Shown: one piece after another, positions 43,185 through 51,341 of the stretch
How positions within the stretch are numbered: position 1 is the stretch's first letter
Layout: each line of letters starts with the position of its first letter
Assembly: GCA_937951895.1 (NCBI GenBank)
Contig: CALFER010000025.1
Span: 1-64,000, forward strand
Length of the DNA: 64,000 nucleotides
Direction of reading: 5' to 3'
Source of the DNA: an uncultured bacterium
GTDB taxonomy: Bacteria > CSSED10-310 > CALFER01
Notes under the pieces: model-generated
The model's input: the letters and a program-made list of their open reading frames with translations, nothing else
What the model was told of the DNA's origin: nothing
Databases searched by the model: none
Made by a program: the position numbers and the translations under genes

Positions 43185-44809
43185 TGTCGCTTTTTGGATT
43201 GTTCGACAAGAAACAGAAGCCGATCGAGGTTATGAAGACGAGCCCCGGCAAGCTCAAGACCTACATGCAATGTCCGATGAAATACAAGTTTCTCCATGTG
43301 GAAAACCGGACAGGCCGGAAGCTGTCGACGCACCATCTGTCGTTTGACGGAATCCTCAAACAGGCTGTTGAGGAGTTTCAGAAGAAAACGCTGATGAAGT
43401 TCGAGGATATTCAACCGGATGAGTTGTCCCGGATGATCGAGGCGAACTGGGATCCGGCGCGATTCGAGGGCGTGGAGAATGCGGAGGAGTTCCGTGAGGC
43501 GGCGCGCAAGGCCGGGCGGGTGATGACACAATGGTTTGCCGACAACCGGGCGTTTTTGTTCACACACCGCCGCGAACCGGCTCTGGGAGTTTTCGCCGAG
43601 TATTTCGTCCAGCCGATTTCCGTCTGGGTTCGCCTGGACCGGATCGAACGAATGCCCGAGGGCAATCTGCGGCTCGTGATCTTCAAATCGGGCGCTCGAC
43701 AGATCCTGCCGCAGGAGATGAAGCACGATCTGGGAATCCGGCTTCAGATGGCGGCCGCGCGCGAGCTGTTCGGCGAATCCATGAATCGCTTCGCATACGT
43801 CTATCTCCGGGATGGTAATACCATCGAAATCCCCGTTGATGATTTGGATCTAGAGACATTGCCGGGTGAACTCCTGGAAAAGATCCGAAAGATCCAGGAC
43901 GGGGACTTCGATCCGCATCTCGGACCGCTGTGCAGCGTCTGCGAGTTTCTGGAGGAGTGTCCGGGATGGCCTGAAATGCCCTGGAAGCGTGTAGGGGAAG
44001 ATCGTGAGACATACGGCAAGAGGCTGCGAATGTCGTACTCGAAGATGTCGTTGTTCGAGCGTTGTCCACGGGCATACAGCAAGCTCTATATCGAAAAGAT
44101 CGCTCCGAAACCGCAGCCCTTCTTCAGCTTCGGCTCATGCATCCATGCGGTCATGGAGACCTTCTACGATAAGAATAACGATGAAAAGCGATCCCTGCAG
44201 TATCTCATGCGGGTGCTCGATGAGACCTGGACGGGATTCCGGATCGGATACGCCGATGATAACGAGGAGTCCCGGTATCGCGAGAAAGCCGTGACGATGC
44301 TCGAACAGTACTGCAATCGGTTCGTGAAATCGCAGAAGTTCTTTCCGGCATCGCAAATCGAGAGTTATTTTGAAATCCCGGTCGGCGGGGATACGGTCAT
44401 GACCGGATTCATCGACCGTATCGACGCGAGACTCGACGGGGGATATACCGTTCTTGATTATAAAACCGAACCGACCGATCGGACGCAGGATGCCGTGGAC
44501 AAGGATCTGCAATTGACACTTTATTACTGGGCCGCACGGGAATGGCTCAGACTGGACATCCGGGAACTCGGTCTGTTCATGATGTCCTTCGACAAACTGA
44601 TGACCACGACGCGCAGTCCCGATCAGATTCCCGGATTGCTCGAGCGCGTCGAGCAAGTCACGCGACAGATTCGCGCAGAAACGGTGTTTGCGCCGAAAGT
44701 GAACAAATATTGTTTGAGTTGTGATCACCTCAACGGCTGTCCGATCGAGGAAACCGTTCGGTCGGACGGACGATTGAGAACGATGGAGTTTACCGAAGAC
44801 GATGTTTGA
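43184..44809 (+). CDS. RecB-like PD-(D/E)XK nuclease with duplicated module
   Basis: The 541-residue protein contains two copies of a RecB-family nuclease unit. The C-terminal copy (about 285-530) has the complete site GFIDRIDAR..YTVLDYKTE, the QLTLYYWAA motif and an Fe-S-type cysteine set (CPRAY ... CLSCDHLNGCP). The N-terminal copy (about 20-265) repeats the layout (QCPMKYKF, VRLDRIE, LVIFKSG, MAAARELF, CSVCEFLEECP) but lost the aspartate of the DYK motif. RecB/Cas4-like nucleases resect DNA. GTG 43184 shares its G with the upstream TAG stop. In this operon it probably digests imported DNA or protects the chromosome; that is inference. Confidence 0.85.
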   Translation: MSLFGLFDKKQKPIEVMKTSPGKLKTYMQCPMKYKFLHVENRTGRKLSTHHLSFDGILKQAVEEFQKKTLMKFEDIQPDELSRMIEANWDPARFEGVENAEEFREAARKAGRVMTQWFADNRAFLFTHRREPALGVFAEYFVQPISVWVRLDRIERMPEGNLRLVIFKSGARQILPQEMKHDLGIRLQMAAARELFGESMNRFAYVYLRDGNTIEIPVDDLDLETLPGELLEKIRKIQDGDFDPHLGPLCSVCEFLEECPGWPEMPWKRVGEDRETYGKRLRMSYSKMSLFERCPRAYSKLYIEKIAPKPQPFFSFGSCIHAVMETFYDKNNDEKRSLQYLMRVLDETWTGFRIGYADDNEESRYREKAVTMLEQYCNRFVKSQKFFPASQIESYFEIPVGGDTVMTGFIDRIDARLDGGYTVLDYKTEPTDRTQDAVDKDLQLTLYYWAAREWLRLDIRELGLFMMSFDKLMTTTRSPDQIPGLLERVEQVTRQIRAETVFAPKVNKYCLSCDHLNGCPIEETVRSDGRLRTMEFTEDDV

Positions 44810-46067
44810 TTTTATTGGATCGCCGACCATGCTCATGATCACCATGCTCGCCGGAGCGGGGGCGGTGACCGAGCTTCTGCGGTATATCGGTCGGATCGAT
44901 CCGGATGCAGACGGATCAACGGAGTCGCAGGTGTCCGGGGTTGAAATCGGGTCCGTGGACGAGACGGTGATTCCGGAGACGGCCGAGGCAGAGGCGGACG
45001 AATGGATCGAGCCGGTATTCATGCGGGACACGCAGTTCGCCCGTACGATGGTGGTGACACACGGCGATTTCGATGGATTCGCGTGCGGAGCATTGCTGCT
45101 GAGGCGGTTCGGCGATACATGCGGAATGGTGTTTTCGACACCGCGCCGATTGCACCGATCACTCAATGCCGCCGTGCGCGGACTGGTACGGGGAGACACC
45201 GTCATCGTCGTCGATCTGGCGCTCCAGCAGAAACTCGAACCCGAAGTAATCCCGGTGCTTCGGACAATGCGCGAAGCAGGGCTGAAAGTGATCTGGATCG
45301 ATCATCACGACTGGCCTGCCGGATTGCGCGAGCGGACGGCGCGGGAGGTGCATGAATTGAAGATCGATCCCGGGGCGCATAGTGCGGCCGAGATCGTTCG
45401 CGAGTTGCTGCCGAAGGAGGATGCCGTGGCAGATCGCATCCTGAGATTTCTGCATCACGGGAGTTTTCCGGCGGACAGAGACTGGGATGAATCGTGGCGA
45501 ATGCTTCTGTCTGAGCTGGTGAGTCTGCGCGATTACGAAATCACCTTGAATCTGTTGAAATCATGGGCGGCGGGTGATCCGCCGGGGCCGGCCGGCGACT
45601 ACCTGATCCGGCGTGGACGGAAGCGGGAACGACTCACCGGCGAGATCGCCGAGTACAGGCATCGGAAGGAAACGACCCGTGCCGGCCGGGTATTTCTGGT
45701 GATTGATGTGCGTCCGAGACGAATCGAGATGGATGCCCGGTCCAGAGTCTTGTTCGTCTGGCATGCGGATCCTCCTTCGATCATGGTCGGCTCCAAGGCA
45801 TGCCGGACCCATCACGCGGATTTCTGTCTGCTGGTCTGGGAGGATTTCCGGTACTCGATCTACCGCGGGGAAGACCGAAGAATCGATTTCAAAGCGCTCT
45901 TCCCGACTGCGAAACGGGATCGGTTTGAGTTCCGGGTTGCGGGTCATCATTACGCGGCATCCGTCACGACGACGCCGACGATGCGCGATCAACTCCGGTC
46001 GCTGGTGGACTGGCATCTTCCGGATGCCGCTGAATCCCTGATTGCGCTTGTTCGGGATACTTTCTGA
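44802..46067 (+). CDS. DHH-family phosphoesterase with N-terminal membrane segment
   Basis: The 421-residue protein starts with a hydrophobic helix (about 8-28), an acidic linker, then a DHH-type domain with VVTHGDFDGFACGAL (metal site DxD), VVDLAL and WIDHHDWPAG. The C-terminal third (about 280-415) has a DHHA1-like RNA/DNA-binding pattern ending VAGHHYAAS. DHH enzymes include RecJ and the oligonucleotide-degrading NrnA. It overlaps the nuclease gene by 8 nt. Turning short oligonucleotides into mononucleotides would fit the operon; this is inference. Confidence 0.82.
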   Translation: MFDFIGSPTMLMITMLAGAGAVTELLRYIGRIDPDADGSTESQVSGVEIGSVDETVIPETAEAEADEWIEPVFMRDTQFARTMVVTHGDFDGFACGALLLRRFGDTCGMVFSTPRRLHRSLNAAVRGLVRGDTVIVVDLALQQKLEPEVIPVLRTMREAGLKVIWIDHHDWPAGLRERTAREVHELKIDPGAHSAAEIVRELLPKEDAVADRILRFLHHGSFPADRDWDESWRMLLSELVSLRDYEITLNLLKSWAAGDPPGPAGDYLIRRGRKRERLTGEIAEYRHRKETTRAGRVFLVIDVRPRRIEMDARSRVLFVWHADPPSIMVGSKACRTHHADFCLLVWEDFRYSIYRGEDRRIDFKALFPTAKRDRFEFRVAGHHYAASVTTTPTMRDQLRSLVDWHLPDAAESLIALVRDTF

Positions 46068-46093
46068 GTTCGGAGTCAAGGAGGGCGAGGGGC

Positions 46094-46477
46094 ATGATCG
46101 ATCGGGATGCATTGATCGCGGAGGCCAGGGAAGCAAGCCGTCATGCGTATGCGCCATATTCACATTACAAGGTGGGCGCGGCCGTATTGTGTGAAGACGG
46201 CCGGATATTCACCGGATGCAATGTAGAAAACGCATCGTACGGGCTCACGATGTGTGCAGAACGCACCGCAATCTTTCATGCGCGTGTGAAGGGAATGACA
46301 TCCATCCGTGCGGTTGTCGTCTACGCCCCTCAGATGCCGGCACCCTTGCCGTGCGGAGCATGCCGGCAGGTCATTTCCGAACATGGACCGGACTGTGAAA
46401 TCATCGTCGTCGATGCGGACGATAATGTGCAGCACTTTTCGATCCGGGACCTGCTGCCGCATTCGTTCAATCTGTGA
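46094..46477 (+). CDS. cdd: Cytidine deaminase
   Basis: The 127-residue protein has the tetrameric CDA pattern: YSHYKVGAAVL, GCNVENASYGLTMCAERTAI with the Cys-Ala-Glu zinc/catalytic motif, and PLPCGACRQVISE with the other two zinc cysteines. It converts (deoxy)cytidine to (deoxy)uridine, the substrate of the phosphorylase encoded earlier in the same operon. It lies 26 nt after the DHH gene and is the last gene before convergent hydrogenase-regulator genes. Confidence 0.95.
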   Translation: MIDRDALIAEAREASRHAYAPYSHYKVGAAVLCEDGRIFTGCNVENASYGLTMCAERTAIFHARVKGMTSIRAVVVYAPQMPAPLPCGACRQVISEHGPDCEIIVVDADDNVQHFSIRDLLPHSFNL

Positions 46478-46489
46478 CACCCTCGCGAA

Positions 46490-46750
46490 TCACGGATGAT
46501 CAAACACCATCTTCTGCACGGCGACGCCGATCATGGTCCGCAGCTTGTCCTCAAGTTCCAGACAGATCGCCTCATCACCCGACATTTCCAGAATCATCAG
46601 ACCGTTCGGGGAACAGAAAGTGTCGTGGACCTGATGCAGCCCGATCCGGGTTTTGATATTGCAGCCGTACTCAGACAGCAGATCCTGAACAAGTCTCGCG
46701 TTCTTCATTCGCTCCGTGATGTGCACGCCCAGAATGATATGTTTTTCCAC
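46490..46750 (-). CDS. TM1266-type iron-only hydrogenase system regulator
   Basis: The 86-residue ACT/NikR-C-like protein (HIILGVHITER, LLSEYGCNIKTRIGLHQV, FCSPNGLMILEMSGD) matches the small putative regulators found next to hydG and [FeFe] hydrogenase genes. It lies 12 nt downstream of hydG. No DNA-binding domain is visible, so it may act by ligand binding or protein contact. The ligand is unknown. Confidence 0.82.
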   Translation of the reverse strand: MEKHIILGVHITERMKNARLVQDLLSEYGCNIKTRIGLHQVHDTFCSPNGLMILEMSGDEAICLELEDKLRTMIGVAVQKMVFDHP

Positions 46751-46762
46751 AATCGCCTCCTG

Positions 46763-48163
46763 TCACACAAACACGTCGTGTTTGCCGGTTTCAACCATCT
46801 TCAGCAATCTGATCGATGTGTTCCGGTCCTGTTCGCTCATCTGCGACAGTATCTTCTGGATTAGCTTTTCTCCGACACTCCGTGTTTCTTCGGATGCGAA
46901 GTCCATGAGATATTCCCGGAATGTCGACAAGGCGTTCGGATCGCAATGATGCTTGATTTCTCCGGGCTTGGCGAGATCCATGAAGTCGTGGCCGGTTCGG
47001 CCGAGCCGGTAGCAGGCTGTGCAGAATGAGGGGATGTAACCGAGTTCGGCGACATCACGGATGACTTCGTCGAGCGGGCGGTGATCGCCGAGCGAGAACT
47101 GGCTGGCATCGAGTTCTGTATCGTCGATCGAATATCCGCCGGGGTTGGTGCGGCTGCCGGCCGAGATCTGGGAGACACCGAGAGCGAACGATTCGCGCCT
47201 CAGATTCGGCGTTTCACGTGTGGACATGATGATTCCCGTATAGGGTACGGCGATCCGGAGAATCGCGACGAGTTTACGGAAATCGATGTCCGATACCGGT
47301 TTGGGCGGGTGTTCGGCGATATCCGACCCTGTGGCCGGTTCGAGGCGGGGGACACTGATCGTATGGGGACCGACACCGAACTTCGCTTCGAGATGTCGGA
47401 TATGCTGCATCAACGCCAGCATCTCGAATCGCCAGTCGAACAATCCGAACAGCACCCCGATGCCCACGTCGTCGATCCCGGCTTCCATGGCCCGATCCAT
47501 GACGGTCACGCGCCAGTGGTAATCCTTCTTCTTCCCTCCGGTGTGCATGGCGGCATAAGTGTCCCGATGATACGTCTCCTGAAACAACTGATATGTTCCG
47601 ATTCCCGTCTTCTTCAACTCGCGGAACTCATCGAGGGTCAGTGGCGCTATATTGACGTTGATCCGGCGGATTTCACCCTTCGGAGTGGTGGATTTATAAA
47701 TCGTGTCGATCGATTTCAGAATGTAGTTCAGCCCGTCACGGGGATATGATTCACCGGCAACCATCAGGACACGCTTGTGCCCCTGATCGATCAGGATTCT
47801 GACTTCGTGAGCGATCTCTTCCTGGGACAGGGCGCGGCGTTTCAATTCCGTGTTTCGAGCGCGGAACGCGCAATACAGGCAATCATTACTGCACAGGTTC
47901 GAGATGTACAGTGGTGCGAACATGACAATCCGGGCACCGTAAATCGTTTCCTTCACGAATCGGGCGGTCTGGAACAGTTCATTGAGCAGTTCGGGATCGC
48001 TGATGTCGCACAGTGAGGCGATCTCATCGATCGACAACCCTTTCAGCTCTCGCGCCTTCAGCAGAATCTCTCGGATCCGCTGCGCAGGAGTCGTCCTGTG
48101 CCTCTCAAGCGTCTCAAAAATGGTCCTTTCGTCAATGATCTCATGCAATTCTCTCTCGTTCAT
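46763..48163 (-). CDS. hydG: [FeFe]-hydrogenase maturase HydG
   Basis: The 466-residue radical SAM enzyme has LYISNLCSNDCLYCAF (CX3CX2C cluster), GESYPRD, the FGLFDWRFE stretch and the C-terminal auxiliary-cluster region FCTACYRLGRTGHDF plus HHCDPNA. HydG splits tyrosine into p-cresol, CO and cyanide to build the Fe(CO)2CN unit of the H-cluster. ATG 48163 overlaps the upstream histidine kinase stop (ATGA). HydE and HydF are not in the window. Confidence 0.96.
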   Translation of the reverse strand: MNERELHEIIDERTIFETLERHRTTPAQRIREILLKARELKGLSIDEIASLCDISDPELLNELFQTARFVKETIYGARIVMFAPLYISNLCSNDCLYCAFRARNTELKRRALSQEEIAHEVRILIDQGHKRVLMVAGESYPRDGLNYILKSIDTIYKSTTPKGEIRRINVNIAPLTLDEFRELKKTGIGTYQLFQETYHRDTYAAMHTGGKKKDYHWRVTVMDRAMEAGIDDVGIGVLFGLFDWRFEMLALMQHIRHLEAKFGVGPHTISVPRLEPATGSDIAEHPPKPVSDIDFRKLVAILRIAVPYTGIIMSTRETPNLRRESFALGVSQISAGSRTNPGGYSIDDTELDASQFSLGDHRPLDEVIRDVAELGYIPSFCTACYRLGRTGHDFMDLAKPGEIKHHCDPNALSTFREYLMDFASEETRSVGEKLIQKILSQMSEQDRNTSIRLLKMVETGKHDVFV

Positions 48164-49485
48164 ACCAACTTGCCTTTCTCGGATTTGATTGAGCCGTCTT
48201 CTGAACCGATGGGTTGGGGGATTTCCAGGGTGAATCGCGCCCATTTCCCATGTTCGGAATAAGCTCGGATATGGCCGTGATGTGCCTGAACAATCCGGTA
48301 GACCGAATACAATCCGACACCGGTGCCTTTCTGTTTGCGGAGTTCGGGAGTCTGAAGACGCGAGAACTTCCGGAACAGACGCGACCGCTCGGTTTCGGGG
48401 AACCCCGGCCCGTCGTTTTCAACGGAAATCGTAAAACCGGAAGGTGACTGCGTCATCCGAATGCGCACGCCGCCTTCCTCAAACCCATACTTGACTCCAT
48501 TCCCGATCAGATTGACCATGACGATCTTGAACAGATCCGGATCGCATTCCACCGGTTGAGGCGATTGCGGCAATTCCACCGAAATGCTCATTTTTTTCTG
48601 ATCGGCCTGCGGTTTGACCATATCGATCGACACGTCGATGATCTCACGGATATCCAACTTGACCGGTTTCGGATTCAGTTGATTGCTTTCGATGCGCGCC
48701 AGATCGAGATACTCGCGGACGAGGCCCAGGAGATATTCACCCTTGTGAACCATCTTGAGGATCTTGGCGGACTGATCGTCGGACAGTTCACCGAGATAGC
48801 CCTGAAGCAGCACCTTGGCGTCCATGACGATGGAGGAAACAGGACTCTTCAGCTCATGGCTCACAAATCCCAGCATTTCGAAATAGGCCGTGTTCGCGGC
48901 CGTGAGTTGTTCGATTCGGAAGGCTTTCTCGATCGCCTGACTCAATCGTTCTGCCAGCACAAGATGCTGCATGATCTCGAGTCGACTGTAGGCGTTTTTG
49001 TTTCTGGAACTGCGGAACAGGAGTCCCACGCTGCGATTTTCGACCTTTAGCGGGCAGGTCATGCTGGACCGCACACCCTCCTGGAGAAGGATCCTCGTCG
49101 AGCGGCTATCGGGATGTTCCGTGCTGTACTGCTCAAGATCATTGATGATTCGCGGTCTACCGTTCTTGATGACATCATACAGTGAGCTGCCTTGCAGATC
49201 TTCGGTGTATCCTTTACCCAGCAGGACCGGCGAATACTCCGCGCGCAGCCAGTGGGCCGTGACGCGAAGCCCGTCCTCGTCCAGAAACGACAAACCCAGG
49301 CGATCGCAGGGAAAAATCGGAAGTGTTGATTCGTAGTAAAAATGCATGACCTGATCGAGCGATTCCGCCGCGGCGATTTTCCGGTTGATCCGTTCGATGA
49401 TGTCGCGGACTTTTTCCGGCAGATCGTCGATGGTCGGACGCACATCGGGCAGATCGATGAACTGAATGGGGGGTCGAACATTCAT
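48160..49485 (-). CDS. Sensor histidine kinase with GAF domain
   Basis: The 441-residue protein has no membrane helix. A GAF domain (about 35-185) precedes a HisKA H-box with FVSHELKSP near residue 210, then N-box LIGNGVKYGF, G1 NDGPGFPE, and G2 KGTGVGLYSVYRI. The GAF may sense a small molecule or redox state. It is directly coupled to hydG (ATGA), and a lone receiver heads the hydrogenase structural operon 5.5 kb away; the two could form one signalling pair. GGAGG supports the ATG. Confidence 0.92.
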   Translation of the reverse strand: MNVRPPIQFIDLPDVRPTIDDLPEKVRDIIERINRKIAAAESLDQVMHFYYESTLPIFPCDRLGLSFLDEDGLRVTAHWLRAEYSPVLLGKGYTEDLQGSSLYDVIKNGRPRIINDLEQYSTEHPDSRSTRILLQEGVRSSMTCPLKVENRSVGLLFRSSRNKNAYSRLEIMQHLVLAERLSQAIEKAFRIEQLTAANTAYFEMLGFVSHELKSPVSSIVMDAKVLLQGYLGELSDDQSAKILKMVHKGEYLLGLVREYLDLARIESNQLNPKPVKLDIREIIDVSIDMVKPQADQKKMSISVELPQSPQPVECDPDLFKIVMVNLIGNGVKYGFEEGGVRIRMTQSPSGFTISVENDGPGFPETERSRLFRKFSRLQTPELRKQKGTGVGLYSVYRIVQAHHGHIRAYSEHGKWARFTLEIPQPIGSEDGSIKSEKGKLV

Positions 49486-49609
49486 GCAAGCCTCCAGATG
49501 TTTGGCGGTTCGGATTGAAAACGGTTACATACGCCACGCCGCCGACTCATCTTGCTTTTATCACGTTTCGAGCTTATGGTGAACCCGGTTTATCAGGAGG
49601 CTTGACATA

Positions 49610-51268
49610 ATGACGGATTGGCGGGCGTTTTCGGTGGTGATCGAGTCAGCCGATCAGGCGATCGACGAGCATGAGCTTGGGGATTGGAATGATGTCCTGA
49701 CGGACCGGAGCCTTCCGGACAGTATCAAGACGATTTTTCCGGATGGTGCCGGAGTGCGCTTCATGCGGGATCTCGTGACGGCCCCCGATGATCTGATCTT
49801 TGCCCTCCTGAACAATCTCGATGTCCCCGCACGCTCGAAGTCCCGCCTCATCAAGGGAGTCGATGACGCCGAGATCGAACCGGATTTTCAAGCAATACAC
49901 GCTCGTTTCGGATGGCGCTCGCTGATATATGTCCTGATCAGTTTCGGCCAGTCCCCCGTCCCCGATCACAGTCATTCGCCAAGATATCATATCAACTGGC
50001 AGATTCCTGCAGTGTTTTTCTCGAAGATGCCCAATGCGTTCGATTCGGGTTCCTTTCAGAAACTGTATCTCATTACCTTGTTCACACTCGTTTCAAAAAC
50101 CCTGCGATTCGGATTGACCTGGACCGGAACTCGCGCAAATCGCCTGTTCGAGAGCATTCCCGGCGTGGTCAGCCTGATTTCATCCGAACTTGTGTACGAA
50201 GCGAATCAGGAGTTTGCCCGCTGGTTCCCGCACGATCTGAAACCGGGTGAAGCCGTTTCGTTGGGCAGCATCCTGCCGCGTGATCTCCATGCCTGGATTC
50301 GGACCGTCATCCTGGATGAACCGTCGGAGGAGAAGACCGTACAATCGAAAATCGACTGGATCCGGCGGAGAGACGGGCGGAAGGTGCGGGCGGAAATCGA
50401 GATTCGCCCATTCAAACCGTTTGAATTCGTGCATCTCCACGAATCGATGAACCTGGGATATCAGGGTTTGAATACGCGGAATGTCGACGAGTTGCTCCAC
50501 CTCATGTTCATACGGGATGTGTCGGTGCAATTCGAGGCGGAGCGGGTGATGCAGGAGATCGAACTGGCACGAAAAGTCCAGGTCCGCCTCCTCCCGTCTC
50601 GCATTCCCTGGACGGACCGGTTCGATGTGGCTGCCGATTGCCAACCCGCAGGGGATATCGGAGGCGATCTCTTCGATGTCACACTGCTCGAGGATGGAAG
50701 GCTGGCTCTCTTCACGTGCGACGCGACCGGGCACGGAATCGACAGCGCCATGCTGGCATCGATGGTTTCCGGGGCGTACCGCGCGTCGGTTCTGCGGGAT
50801 CCGGTACCGGCACGCATCCTGGAAACCCTGGATCAGGTGCTCCGGAAAACCCGGCAGAGCGGGTTCGTCACGGCGGCTTATCTGTTATTGAATCCCACGA
50901 CCCGTACGATGGAAATCGCTCTGGCGGGGCATCATCCTCCGCTTCATCTCTTCGGAAAGGAAATCCTGCATCCCACCGAAGTGCCCGCCTCGCTGCCTCT
51001 CGGAGTCACACTCCCGCCGTGTTACCATTTGTCGAGCCAGTCATTCAAACCGGGAGATGTGATCGCCATCATGTCCGATGGGCTTCTCGAAGCTCGAAAT
51101 CGCCAGAATGATGTGTTCGATACGTCAATCGGGGAAGTTCTGCTGGGTGCGGCTCACCAGAGCGCTTCCGGAATACTCAATACGCTTTTTAAATCGTTCC
51201 GACGATTTCGGGATGGAATACCTGCCGAAGACGATCTGACAGCCGTAGTCGTCAAGATCAAGTCCTGA
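49610..51268 (+). CDS. SpoIIE-type PP2C protein phosphatase with N-terminal sensor
   Basis: The 552-residue protein ends in a PPM/SpoIIE phosphatase domain (about 335-552): QPAGDIGGDLFDV, CDATGHGIDSAMLASM, GHHPPLH, MSDGLLEARN and EDDLTAVVVK, all with the metal aspartates. The N-terminal 150 residues are an alpha domain I do not recognise; a PAS-like region (about 185-320) follows. Such enzymes usually dephosphorylate anti-sigma-factor antagonists. AGGAGG precedes the ATG. It lies inside the hydrogenase region but on the opposite strand. Confidence 0.87.
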   Translation: MTDWRAFSVVIESADQAIDEHELGDWNDVLTDRSLPDSIKTIFPDGAGVRFMRDLVTAPDDLIFALLNNLDVPARSKSRLIKGVDDAEIEPDFQAIHARFGWRSLIYVLISFGQSPVPDHSHSPRYHINWQIPAVFFSKMPNAFDSGSFQKLYLITLFTLVSKTLRFGLTWTGTRANRLFESIPGVVSLISSELVYEANQEFARWFPHDLKPGEAVSLGSILPRDLHAWIRTVILDEPSEEKTVQSKIDWIRRRDGRKVRAEIEIRPFKPFEFVHLHESMNLGYQGLNTRNVDELLHLMFIRDVSVQFEAERVMQEIELARKVQVRLLPSRIPWTDRFDVAADCQPAGDIGGDLFDVTLLEDGRLALFTCDATGHGIDSAMLASMVSGAYRASVLRDPVPARILETLDQVLRKTRQSGFVTAAYLLLNPTTRTMEIALAGHHPPLHLFGKEILHPTEVPASLPLGVTLPPCYHLSSQSFKPGDVIAIMSDGLLEARNRQNDVFDTSIGEVLLGAAHQSASGILNTLFKSFRRFRDGIPAEDDLTAVVVKIKS

Positions 51269-51282
51269 CCGCTTCCGACAGA

Positions 51283-51314
51283 TAAAAAAACAAAGCCGGC
51301 AGTGGCCTGCCGGC
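51283..51314 (-). terminator. Intrinsic terminator of the hydrogenase operon
   Basis: Perfect 8-bp hairpin GCCGGCAG-TGGC-CTGCCGGC (51295-51314) followed on the minus strand by TTTGTTTTTTT (51294-51284). It lies 27 nt after the hydrogenase stop. On the plus strand only TCAATTT follows, so it works best for the minus operon. Confidence 0.8.
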
Positions 51315-51341
51315 TCAATTTCTGACTGTCCGAACAGAGGA

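Noticed and set aside
43184..44809. Cas4 of a CRISPR system
   Set aside because: Although RecB/Cas4-like with cysteine clusters, it is duplicated, far longer than Cas4, and lies in a com/BMC operon with no cas1, cas2 or array.
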